From Verrucomicrobiales bacterium (GTDB lineage: Bacteria; Verrucomicrobiota; Verrucomicrobiia; Verrucomicrobiales; Akkermansiaceae): 21,869 bases of DNA. A program made the translations under genes and the position numbers. The notes beneath the pieces were generated by a model. It did no database searches and had not been told where the DNA came from. It saw only the letters and a list, made by a program, of their open reading frames with translations. The stretch is taken from assembly GCA_002729295.1 (NCBI GenBank), contig PBTU01000082.1:1-21869 (forward strand). The letters are read 5' to 3'. This document shows positions 6,861 through 14,627 of the stretch, piece by piece; position 1 is the first letter of the stretch; every line of letters begins with the position of its first letter.

Positions 6861-8845
6861 GACGCGGGCGAGGGATTGGTGACAGGAACAACGCTGGGTC
6901 GTGGCTGCAAGCAGAGGATTGCTTCAGCAAGCATGAAGAGAAGAACGGCGACCAAAAATGCTTTCCAGGCTTCGCTGATGAGGTCGTCTTTGGTCTTGGT
7001 GTCTTCGAAAAGTGAGTAGGGCGTGTCCTCGAGAATTTTTTCGAGGCTTTCCTCGTTGACTCGTTCGAGTTCCCCCTCGCTGTTGGGCCGGTTGACGGCC
7101 ACGGTTCGTTCGCCAAGGCGGTAGACGCCACTTCGGTAAGGTCCGAGTGATGGTTCGTAGTCCTCGAAGCTGTCCAGGCGGGAGCGAACTTCGTCATCTT
7201 GCGTTTGCGACTTTTCGCTTCCAGCGATAGCGCGGTAACCGGCGTGAAGGCGGTCGGTGCCGAGTTGGATCATACGTTGGTTTGCGACGAGATGGAGCGC
7301 GGTGTATTCCATGTTGGACCAACGGTCATCGGGAAGAGTTCCGACAAAAATAGCCGTGCCAGCACCATCGATATGACGAACGAGAAGAGGTGATTTGTCA
7401 TCCCATTCAGCGAGAGTCGCGGCGTCGCCCTGAATGCTGCGGCGTTTGATGCTTCTGAGCTCTTTCACCGGGAGTGGCGTGCCGGTTTGACCGTCTTGCC
7501 AAGGGCCGTCGTCGCGGGTCCATACCCCGTTGATAAAAAACTCGTCGTCCGGAGCGTTGATCACGGGCCCCCAGGACATTCCAAAGATCGCTTCTGTGGA
7601 TGGTTCTTCGGGCGGGTAAAAAATAGCGGACCCTCCGGACTTTACGAATTCAGCCATCTGTGAAGCGACGGCACCGGTGGGCAGCGGAGCTTGCCAAATA
7701 ATCAGGGACGCGGTGCTCCAGTTGATTTTGGTTGTTTGAACCGGTGAGACGATTTCGCAGCTGAAGCGATCAAATCCGGTTGGGGCGGCTGATCTTTGAA
7801 GGTAACCGGCGACTTCGATGGTGGGATCTTCCGCGACCAACCACGAATAGACCGGTTCTTTTTCACCGAAGGCAAAAAAGACGGCGTTGTCGCGCGGATT
7901 GTTGTCGGCTTGCAGTCCGACCCAGCCGTATCCGCTTTCTTTAATCTCTCCCAGGGGAATACGCTTTTGTAGACGAAGTTCTTGTCCGCTGATGGTGACG
8001 CGTTCAGGGTCGATGCTTCGGGCGCCCATTAAAGAAAAAGTGAGTGGAATAGAGGCCTCGGACTCGCCTTCATTACGGGAAATTTTGAGATCGAGAAGGA
8101 GGTCGTCTTCGATACGGCGGGAGGCCAGAAGTTCGAGTGAGTAGTTCGGGATGATTTCGGACCCAGAGGCAAGAATACGAAGGGAGGTTTTGGTGGGAAG
8201 CGCTTTGATGCCGCTTTGAATGGCGAGCCATCTCGAATCATCGGGACGCCAATCGCTTCGTTGTAGATCCGAGGCGACCCAAATTTCTGATTTTCCGGGC
8301 TTGGTCTCCTGAAGGTAATCGATGGCCTTAGTGATCAAGACAGGGATGTCGGCTTGTGTGTCGGTGGCCTGGGTTGAAGTCAATTCAGGGAGGACATCAG
8401 GTGAGGGAACGTCTTGAATCTCTCCGGAGGCACTATCGATAATAACTAGGCGGGGGGAGCCCATGTTTTTGATGGCGTCGGCAATTCGATTGACGACGGC
8501 TTCGCGCCTGCTGGGGGAGCCGTCACCCTCGCGGGTTTCCATACTGGCTGATCGGTCGAGGACGAGGACAACTGTCTCTATCGAGCCTCCGCCCCACCCC
8601 AGCCAGTTTCCGATGAGTGGACGCGCAACCGCAAAAATGAGCGCGGCGATGGCGAGGGTTCGGCAGACCAGAATGAGGATGTGTTTGAGTCGCTTTTTGC
8701 CCCGTGACTCCCGGGAGGCTTTTAATAAGAAAGTTGTTGCCGCCCATTTTACGGTGCGGAAACGCCGCCGATTAAGCAGGTGAATGATCACCGGGATGGC
8801 GGCGGCAAAAAGCCCGAAGAGGGCGGCTGGAACGAGGAAATTCAA
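6857..8845 (-). CDS. BatA-like (aerotolerance regulator N-terminal) VWA membrane protein
   Basis: A 662-residue protein read from TTG 8845. The rare start is supported by homology: it places MNFLVPAALFGLFAAAIPVI at the exact N-terminus, as in BatA-type proteins, and no ATG lies nearby. The N-terminal BatA region (1-80) contains IPVIIHLLNRRRFRTVKWAA and a second membrane helix (about 55-77). A VWA domain follows with MIDAS motif VLVLDRSASM (Asp97, Ser99, Ser101). A final membrane helix lies near residues 630-650 (AFLVAVLLFMLAEAILCL). The protein is therefore anchored at both ends. It starts 9 nt after the DUF58 stop and overlaps the next gene by 4 nt. In this family VWA domains assemble protein complexes under the control of MoxR ATPases. 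The exact partner is not known. Confidence 0.87.
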   Translation of the reverse strand: MNFLVPAALFGLFAAAIPVIIHLLNRRRFRTVKWAATTFLLKASRESRGKKRLKHILILVCRTLAIAALIFAVARPLIGNWLGWGGGSIETVVLVLDRSASMETREGDGSPSRREAVVNRIADAIKNMGSPRLVIIDSASGEIQDVPSPDVLPELTSTQATDTQADIPVLITKAIDYLQETKPGKSEIWVASDLQRSDWRPDDSRWLAIQSGIKALPTKTSLRILASGSEIIPNYSLELLASRRIEDDLLLDLKISRNEGESEASIPLTFSLMGARSIDPERVTISGQELRLQKRIPLGEIKESGYGWVGLQADNNPRDNAVFFAFGEKEPVYSWLVAEDPTIEVAGYLQRSAAPTGFDRFSCEIVSPVQTTKINWSTASLIIWQAPLPTGAVASQMAEFVKSGGSAIFYPPEEPSTEAIFGMSWGPVINAPDDEFFINGVWTRDDGPWQDGQTGTPLPVKELRSIKRRSIQGDAATLAEWDDKSPLLVRHIDGAGTAIFVGTLPDDRWSNMEYTALHLVANQRMIQLGTDRLHAGYRAIAGSEKSQTQDDEVRSRLDSFEDYEPSLGPYRSGVYRLGERTVAVNRPNSEGELERVNEESLEKILEDTPYSLFEDTKTKDDLISEAWKAFLVAVLLFMLAEAILCLQPRPSVVPVTNPSPAS

Positions 8846-8854
8846 CTGAGAGGG

Positions 8855-9748
8855 CTAGCGTTTTTTGGTCAGGCGTGAGGTGATGAAATCGGAAACGACT
8901 TTTTCGTAGTTCGCGTTGGTTTGGAGAAGGTGGTAGTCGGCATGCACGGTGTGGCACTTGGACTCCACGGTCTCGAGGAATTCGCGGAGAGCTTCGTGGT
9001 ATTCGTCGACGATAAGATTTGGTTCGGCCACGACGACGGCTCCGTCTTCAAGGTCGACAAAGCGATGAGGTCGCTCGAAATGGAAATCCACTTCCTGCGG
9101 ATCGAGAAGATGGAACATCGCGATGTCGTGCTTGCGGAAGCGAAGGTGCTGGAGAGCGTCGGCCAGTTTTTCGGTCTCGACGAAGAGGTCGGAGAGAATG
9201 ATGACGAGAGCGCGTTGCTGGGTTTTTTCGGCGATTTGGTGGAGCGCGTGAACCAGTCCAGTTTCGCCGGTAGGCTCGATGTCTTTGAGGGTTTCGAAAA
9301 TGTGCTTCAGCTGGGCGGCGCGTCGGCTCGGTGGGATTTCGAGGTGAAGTTTTTCGCTGCAACACGAGAGCCCCGCGGAGTCGCCTTGGTTGACGATGAG
9401 GTAGGCTAAAGTGGCGGCAATCTTCTTGGCGAAGTCGATCTTGGAAGGGTTTTCTCCTGAGGTGAAATCCATCGAACCGGAAGTGTCGATAACGAAATAG
9501 GCCCGCAGGTTGGTGTCGGCCTCGAACTCCTTAATGTAGTAGCGGTCGGAGCGAGCGTAGGCCTTCCAGTCGAGACGACGGGTGTCGTCACCGGGAACAT
9601 ACTTGCGGTATTCCGCGAACTCGACAGAAGATCCCCGGTGCGGAGAACGGTGACGTCCTGCGACATTTCCCACCATGGGAAAACGGGACTCCAACGGGAT
9701 CGCCCCAAGTCGGGCGAGGACGTCAGTGTCGAGAAAGTCGTATTTCAT
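8855..9748 (-). CDS. DUF58 domain protein
   Basis: A 297-residue protein starting at ATG 9748. The DUF58 signature is plain: VEFAEYRKYVPGDDTRRLDW (42-61), followed by AYARSDRYYIKEFEAD. Downstream is a VWA-like fold with a MIDAS motif DTSGSM (Asp88, Ser90, Ser92) and a later strand ALVIILSDLF. There is no signal peptide or membrane segment, so this member is probably cytoplasmic or peripheral. DUF58 proteins are constant partners of MoxR-type AAA+ ATPases. It lies 41 nt after the moxR-like stop and 9 nt before the BatA-like start, all on one strand. No Shine-Dalgarno sequence is visible. Confidence 0.93.
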   Translation of the reverse strand: MKYDFLDTDVLARLGAIPLESRFPMVGNVAGRHRSPHRGSSVEFAEYRKYVPGDDTRRLDWKAYARSDRYYIKEFEADTNLRAYFVIDTSGSMDFTSGENPSKIDFAKKIAATLAYLIVNQGDSAGLSCCSEKLHLEIPPSRRAAQLKHIFETLKDIEPTGETGLVHALHQIAEKTQQRALVIILSDLFVETEKLADALQHLRFRKHDIAMFHLLDPQEVDFHFERPHRFVDLEDGAVVVAEPNLIVDEYHEALREFLETVESKCHTVHADYHLLQTNANYEKVVSDFITSRLTKKR

Positions 9749-9789
9749 ACGGGAAGCCTGGGGAAGTCAGGAGGGAATCCGGCCGGATC

Positions 9790-10980
9790 TTAATAATCCT
9801 CCCGCATCTCTTCGACGAGACGGTTGACGATCCTCTTGGAGGTCATTCCTTGGGACTCGGCGGCGAAGTTCGTGAGAACTCGGTGGCTGAGAACGGGCTT
9901 GGCGACGGCTTCGATGTCTTCGAGGGAGGCCATGTAGGTTCCACGAAGCGCAGCGCGGGCTTTGCAACCGAGAATGAGATATTGCACGGCGCGCGGTCCG
10001 GCACCCCAACCGACATATTCCTTGATCCACTCCGGGGCATCTTCGCCATCGGGACGGGTTCGGCGGACGATCTCAACGGCATAGTCGTAAATGTGATCGG
10101 GCACAGGAACCCGGCGGACTAGGCTTTGGTATTTGAGAACTTCTTCTCCGGTAAGGAGTGCTTTGAGGGGTTCCTTATCAGCTCCGGTTGTTTCGCGGGC
10201 AATGCGCTTTTCCTCGGCGGCAGTCGGGTAGTCGACATCGATGAGGAACATGAAGCGGTCGAGTTGTGCCTCGGGAAGGGGGTAGGTTCCTTCTTGCTCG
10301 ACGGGGTTCTGCGTCGCGAGGACAAAGAAAGGCGCATCGAGTTGGTAGGTTCGGCCAAGAACGGTGACGTGGCGTTCCTGCATCGCCTCCAACATGGCGG
10401 ATTGGGTCTTGGCGGGCGCCCGGTTAATCTCATCAGCGAGCACGACGTTGGAGAAGACGGGTCCTTTGACGAATTCGAAATGGCGTTTGCCACCGTCGCC
10501 GTTGTCTTGGATAATGTCCGTTCCGGAAATGTCGGCGGGCATAAGGTCGGGCGTGAACTGAATTCGGTTGAAATTCAGATGGAGGGTTTCCGCGACCGAG
10601 GAAACGAGGAGGGTTTTGGCGAGACCAGGAACACCCATAAGGAGACCGTGGCCGCGGGCAAACAGACAAATCGCGAGTTCTTCGATGACGTCCTCTTGGC
10701 CGATGATAGTCTTACCGAGTTCGGTTTTGAGGTCTTGGTAGACTTTACCGAGTTGATCAATGGCAGCGACGTCGTCGGCCTCGAGACTTTCCGGTGACGG
10801 AGCCGGCGCGGGCGTACTTTCGGCTGGGGCTTCCTCGGCGGACGCAGGAGTGGACTCTTGTTTCTTCGCTTCGGGAGCGGGGAGAGTTTCGATCGAGATT
10901 TGATATTCAACTTTGGATCGCTCGATGGGGCGGGCTGGCGGAGCTTTACGGAAAGTGGTGGGAGAAGAGGAATCAAGCAT
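9790..10980 (-). CDS. MoxR-family AAA+ ATPase
   Basis: The product has 396 residues from ATG 10980; an in-frame TTG at 11019 would add 13. Residues about 20-70 form a Pro/Ala/Glu-rich, low-complexity extension that most MoxR proteins lack. The AAA+ core starts at about residue 75. Walker A is GVPGLAKT (116-123), Walker B is VVLADEINR (179-187, Asp183 and Glu184), and sensor 1 is LATQNP (221-226). NRAPAKTQSAMLEAMQE is typical of MoxR. The C-terminal lid contains YVGWGAGPRAVQYL, also a MoxR hallmark. The ATPase is thought to act as a chaperone that remodels or activates the VWA-domain partners encoded next. It is the first gene of a four-gene minus-strand cluster; no clear promoter could be defined in the 288 nt upstream. 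Confidence 0.95.
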   Translation of the reverse strand: MLDSSSPTTFRKAPPARPIERSKVEYQISIETLPAPEAKKQESTPASAEEAPAESTPAPAPSPESLEADDVAAIDQLGKVYQDLKTELGKTIIGQEDVIEELAICLFARGHGLLMGVPGLAKTLLVSSVAETLHLNFNRIQFTPDLMPADISGTDIIQDNGDGGKRHFEFVKGPVFSNVVLADEINRAPAKTQSAMLEAMQERHVTVLGRTYQLDAPFFVLATQNPVEQEGTYPLPEAQLDRFMFLIDVDYPTAAEEKRIARETTGADKEPLKALLTGEEVLKYQSLVRRVPVPDHIYDYAVEIVRRTRPDGEDAPEWIKEYVGWGAGPRAVQYLILGCKARAALRGTYMASLEDIEAVAKPVLSHRVLTNFAAESQGMTSKRIVNRLVEEMREDY

Positions 10981-11268
10981 GATGAGAATTGGAGTGGTCG
11001 TCGGTGGAACTGAAAACAATTTCTTTAATAGCAGATGGAATGGGGAAACTTGTTACTAGGATACGGAGCGGGGGCACTTTTTTCTTCGATTAATAAAAAG
11101 GACGTTTCCTCGTCTCCAATCTAGGGGGGAAGACTACAGGGGCGACCGACCTTGGCAAGCGATCTGGTGGGTTTCTCGCAAGAAATAGGGGGCGTTTCCT
11201 GCGCAGGGAATTTTGGGCGAGACCGCACTGGATTTTTTGGAGCGAATCTGCCAAAGAAGGTTCGTCTC

Positions 11269-12180
11269 ATGAGTGCTCCATTCGAGGTATTGCTTTACTA
11301 CAAATATTGTCGGATCTCTGATCCGGACGCCTATGCTGACGAGCATCGAAAACTCTGTTGCCAGTTGGAGCTGAGAGGGCGGATTCTCATCGCTGCGGAG
11401 GGGATTAATGGCACGGTTTCCGGCACGGTGGAAAATTGTGAGAAATACCGTAAGGCGCTGAATGAAGATCCCCTCACAGCGGAGATTGCTTGGAAAATTG
11501 ACCCGTTGGAGGGGCATGTCTTTCCCAAGCTATCGGTCAAAGTACGGGATGAGGTGGTGGCTTTGGGGCTGGGCGAAGAGGATTTCAGTCCCGAGGAACT
11601 CACCGCCACCCATTTGAAGCCAGCCGAGTGGAAGGAAGCGATCAAAGAGGATGATATCGTTTTGATCGATGCTCGAAATGATTACGAGTGGGAGGTGGGT
11701 CGATTTGAGGGGGCGATGCTTCCACCGGTGGCAAGTTTTCGGGATATGCCCAAGTGGGTGCGTGACCATCGCGATGAATTGGAGGGCAAAAAGATTCTTA
11801 CCTACTGCACGGGCGGAATTCGCTGTGAGAAATTCAGTGGCTTTCTTTTAAAGGAGGGCCTGGAAGATGTCTACCAGCTGGATGGAGGGATCGTGGCTTA
11901 CGGGAAAGATCCTGAAGCGAAGGGCGAGGGGTTTGAGGGGGAATGCTATGTCTTCGACGAACGCTTGACCGTGCCGGTGAATCGGACGAAGGGAGCGAAG
12001 TTGGTCTCCATGTGTGTTTCGTGTGGATTACCGTCGATTCGCTACCGCAACTGTCTTTGGCAGCCATGCAATGCCCAGTTTATTGTGTGCGAGGAATGCG
12101 AAGCGGAGTCGGGACGCTATTGCGATCCGATCTGCAAGGAAGTTCACCGGGTGGGAACGGCAGCGGAATTTACTCCGTAG
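11269..12180 (+). CDS. trhO: tRNA uridine(34) hydroxylase (rhodanese-domain UPF0176 family)
   Basis: A 303-residue protein from ATG 11269, with a clear Shine-Dalgarno AAGAAGG at 11254-11260, 8 nt ahead. It belongs to the YceA/TrhO family, which hydroxylates U34 of certain tRNAs on the way to 5-methoxyuridine-type modifications. The N-terminal ferredoxin-like domain contains LLYYKYCRISDPDAY and LIAAEGINGTVSG (40-52). The rhodanese domain has LIDARNDYEWEVGRFEGA and the active loop YCTGGIRCEKF, with Cys180 as the likely catalytic residue and Cys186 after it. The C-terminus carries eight cysteines between 249 and 289, in CxxC and similar spacings, suggesting a metal-binding knuckle. The 3' end overlaps the convergent lipoprotein gene by 11 nt. 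Confidence 0.94.
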   Translation: MSAPFEVLLYYKYCRISDPDAYADEHRKLCCQLELRGRILIAAEGINGTVSGTVENCEKYRKALNEDPLTAEIAWKIDPLEGHVFPKLSVKVRDEVVALGLGEEDFSPEELTATHLKPAEWKEAIKEDDIVLIDARNDYEWEVGRFEGAMLPPVASFRDMPKWVRDHRDELEGKKILTYCTGGIRCEKFSGFLLKEGLEDVYQLDGGIVAYGKDPEAKGEGFEGECYVFDERLTVPVNRTKGAKLVSMCVSCGLPSIRYRNCLWQPCNAQFIVCEECEAESGRYCDPICKEVHRVGTAAEFTP

Positions 12181-12478
12181 TGGCGGGTCTCAAGGTCACC
12201 GTCATGGGCTTTGGTTGGTCAAAGCTGACGTGGGCGGATTGATAGCCGCGCTTGGTGACGGTAAGCCATTCGATCTTCGGGAAGTCTTGATAGACTTGAA
12301 CTTCTCCCCGGGCGTCGGTTTGACTGGCCGGCTTGCTGTATGAGCGGGTCATTGGAACGATAGTGGCTTCCTCGATAGGAATCCCCAAGGTGTCAACGAC
12401 CTGAACGTTGGGTCCGCCTCCACAGGAGACGCCAAGAAAGGCGAGACCAATGATGGAGAGGATCCCGGAGAGTTTCAT
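12170..12478 (-). CDS. Small lipoprotein with carboxypeptidase regulatory-like fold
   Basis: A 102-residue protein whose ATG (12478) follows the nuoF stop TAA with no gap, so it is very likely co-transcribed and translationally coupled with nuoDEF. The N-terminus is a lipoprotein signal peptide (MKLSGILSIIGLAFLGVSC) with lipobox GVSC and modified Cys19. The mature part, VQVVDTLGIPIEEATIVP through TDARGEVQVY to VTKRGYQSAHVSF, has the pattern of a carboxypeptidase regulatory-like or Ig-like beta-sandwich (G-x-P-hydrophobic, DxxG turn, KxGY). It should be anchored in a membrane facing the periplasm. A functional link with complex I is suggested only by position. The gene overlaps trhO tail to tail. 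Confidence 0.82.
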   Translation of the reverse strand: MKLSGILSIIGLAFLGVSCGGGPNVQVVDTLGIPIEEATIVPMTRSYSKPASQTDARGEVQVYQDFPKIEWLTVTKRGYQSAHVSFDQPKPMTVTLRPATTE

Positions 12479-13873
12479 TTAGACACTGGAGAGGAACTTC
12501 TCCTGCTCGATTCGTTCCTTCGATTTGAAATCGTTATCTTCAGAAGTTTCTCCGACGAGTTCGTCGCGGAATTTATCGATCATCGCTTCGACCGGCCAGG
12601 CGGAGGCTTCTCCGAAGGCGCAAACGGTCTTGCCGTCGATCTGGTAGGCAATTTGTTCGAGAGTATCGACGTCGGTCGGAGTGGCGGTGCCGCCCTCGAT
12701 ACGATCGGAAACTTTCTTCATCCAAGTGGAGCCTTCACGACATGGCGTGCATTGTCCGCAGGATTCGTGGGCATAGAAGTGGGTGATGTTGTTGAGAACC
12801 CAGGACATGCGTCGTGAGTCGTCCATGACAATCACGCCACCGGAGCCAGCCATTGAGCCAGCCGCGGCGAGGGTGTCGAAATCGAGTGGGATGTCCCAGA
12901 AATCCAAGTCCTTGGCGTCGTCGCCACGTCCGATTTTGAAAGTTTCGTTGCAGCGAAGAATTTTGGAGGAAGAGCCACCTGGAATGACTGCTTTGAATTC
13001 GCGTCCGTCTTTCGGTCCGCCGCACATGTCGTAGAGGAGCTCGCGGAAGGTGATCTTGCCGACTTCTATTTCAAAATAGCCGGGTTTCTTGACGTCACCG
13101 GATACGCAGAGAATACGGGTGCCCGAGTTGCGTGGCGTACCAAGTTTGACGTATTCATCACCGCCCATGCGCATGATGTGGACGACGTGACAGAGGGACT
13201 CGACGTTGTTGACGATAGTCGGCGCCATGTAGAGGCCGATGGCAGCCGGGAAATACGGTGGCTTGATTCGCGGGTATGGACGTTTACCTTCGAGTGATTC
13301 GATAAGGCCGGTTTCCTCACCGCAAATGTAGGCCGCGGCACCACGGTGGACGTAGATTTCGAGATCGAACCCGGATCCGAGGATGTTTTCGCCGAGGAAT
13401 TTGTTTTTTTGGGCTTCTTGGATCGCCTTTTCGAGGGTGATGGCTGCCTCGGGGAATTCTTCGCGAATATAAATGTAGGCAGTGTGCGCTCCGACGGCGT
13501 GTGCGGAGATGATCATGCCCTCGATTAACTGGTGCGGGTCCTGGTGAACGATATAGCGATCTTTGAATGTGCCGGGCTCGGATTCGTCGCAGTTGCAGAT
13601 GAGGTAGACCGGCTTGGTGTTGTCGGGTGGGATGAAACCCCATTTGATGCCGGTTGGGAATCCCGCGCCTCCACGACCACGAAGGCCGGAAGTTTTGACC
13701 TCGTTGATAACATCCTTCGGATCCATCCTGAGAGCTTTCTTGAGCATCTCGTATCCGCCCTCTTTGAGGTAACGCTTAATGGAGGGGTTCCATCCACGAC
13801 GATCGACGTTTTTGAAGATGAGCCGGTGCTCGTTGGGATGAGGTTTTTTGCCTTGTTCGTAGGTGATGCTCAT
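12479..13873 (-). CDS. nuoF: NADH-quinone oxidoreductase subunit F
   Basis: A 464-residue protein starting at ATG 13873. NuoF is the NADH-oxidising subunit of complex I; it binds NADH, FMN and the N3 [4Fe-4S] cluster in the peripheral arm. The glycine-rich nucleotide motif is GLRGRGGAGFPTGIKWGF (63-80), followed by NCDESEPGTFKDR (94-106) and the FMN region YICGEETGLIESLEGKRPYP (182-201). Cluster ligands are Cys372, Cys375, Cys378 (ESCGQCTPCREGS) and Cys418 (KTVCAFGEA). The gene starts 12 nt after the nuoE stop and is followed at zero distance by a lipoprotein gene rather than nuoG. No Shine-Dalgarno sequence is visible. Confidence 0.97.
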   Translation of the reverse strand: MSITYEQGKKPHPNEHRLIFKNVDRRGWNPSIKRYLKEGGYEMLKKALRMDPKDVINEVKTSGLRGRGGAGFPTGIKWGFIPPDNTKPVYLICNCDESEPGTFKDRYIVHQDPHQLIEGMIISAHAVGAHTAYIYIREEFPEAAITLEKAIQEAQKNKFLGENILGSGFDLEIYVHRGAAAYICGEETGLIESLEGKRPYPRIKPPYFPAAIGLYMAPTIVNNVESLCHVVHIMRMGGDEYVKLGTPRNSGTRILCVSGDVKKPGYFEIEVGKITFRELLYDMCGGPKDGREFKAVIPGGSSSKILRCNETFKIGRGDDAKDLDFWDIPLDFDTLAAAGSMAGSGGVIVMDDSRRMSWVLNNITHFYAHESCGQCTPCREGSTWMKKVSDRIEGGTATPTDVDTLEQIAYQIDGKTVCAFGEASAWPVEAMIDKFRDELVGETSEDNDFKSKERIEQEKFLSSV

Positions 13874-13885
13874 TGGAATTAACAG

Positions 13886-14599
13886 TTAGGCGTTTTGATA
13901 GCTGTTGAGAAGTTCCTTGGCCTTGTCGAAAGTGACGTCCTCATGGAAGTCATCGTTGACGAGGCAAACCGGAGCGGTGCCGCAGGAAGCCAGGCATTCG
14001 GCAAATTCCACGGAGTAATTTCCGCAAGGTGAAACTGCGATGGGATCCTTGTGAGGGTCGGAGGCGTTGCGATCGATTCGGGCGATCTCGCAAAGCTTGT
14101 CCATGAGTTCATAGGATCCTCCCATGGCGCACGACAGGGTCCGGCATACGCGGATATGGAGTTTGCCCGGAGCTTTTTGGCGGAAGCCTGGATAAAACGT
14201 GACAACCTCGACGACCTTGATGGGTTCGATATCGAGCTTATCCGAGACCCAGTCGATGGACTCGGGGCTGATGTATCCGAAACGATGTTGGACTTCGTGA
14301 AGAAGAGGAAGGACGGCGGAGCGTTTCTGATCGTCTGGATACTGCGCGATGCGTTCATTCGCTTTTTCTTCGAGCCCCTCTGTGACGGCAAAGCTCGGGA
14401 AGAACTTTTCGCCTGGGGTCTTCGCTGAATGGATGTTTTGTTCAAGAACCGACAAGGCAGGTGGAAGGTATTCGACCGCAGTCCGGTCAACGGGGCGGGG
14501 AAGAGGAGTGTTGATTCCGCCGGCTGGAGGGGCTGGCTGCTTCGAATCGTCCGCGTTTTGATCGACGGGGACTTCTGGGATTTCAGGATTTGAGCTCAC
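13886..14599 (-). CDS. nuoE: NADH-quinone oxidoreductase subunit E
   Basis: The product has 237 residues from GTG 14599, 28 nt after the nuoD stop. A TTG at 14668 would instead overlap nuoD by 41 nt and add 23 residues that do not look conserved. The start is uncertain because no ATG or Shine-Dalgarno exists here. Residues 1-65 are a Pro/Asp-rich extension beyond the usual NuoE length of about 160-180. The conserved part starts near FFPSFAVTEGLEEKANERI, then helix AVLPLLHEVQHRFGYIS. The [2Fe-2S] (N1a) ligands are Cys152 and Cys157 (VCRTLSC) and Cys202 and Cys206 (ECLASCG) in the thioredoxin-like fold. The spacing between the two Cys pairs is somewhat longer than usual. NuoE works with NuoF in the NADH dehydrogenase module. 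Confidence 0.92.
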   Translation of the reverse strand: MSSNPEIPEVPVDQNADDSKQPAPPAGGINTPLPRPVDRTAVEYLPPALSVLEQNIHSAKTPGEKFFPSFAVTEGLEEKANERIAQYPDDQKRSAVLPLLHEVQHRFGYISPESIDWVSDKLDIEPIKVVEVVTFYPGFRQKAPGKLHIRVCRTLSCAMGGSYELMDKLCEIARIDRNASDPHKDPIAVSPCGNYSVEFAECLASCGTAPVCLVNDDFHEDVTFDKAKELLNSYQNA

Positions 14600-14627
14600 C
14601 TTGAAAAAGAGAATCGGTTGAAAAAAA

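Noticed and set aside
11199..11208. Palindrome CCTGCGCAGG ahead of trhO
   Set aside because: A 10-bp palindrome alone is expected by chance in GC-rich DNA, has no flanking support and does not lie at a clear promoter.
11152..11268. Upstream extension of trhO to a TTG start
   Set aside because: The added 39 residues do not resemble the TrhO family, and ATG 11269 has one of the best Shine-Dalgarno sequences in the window.
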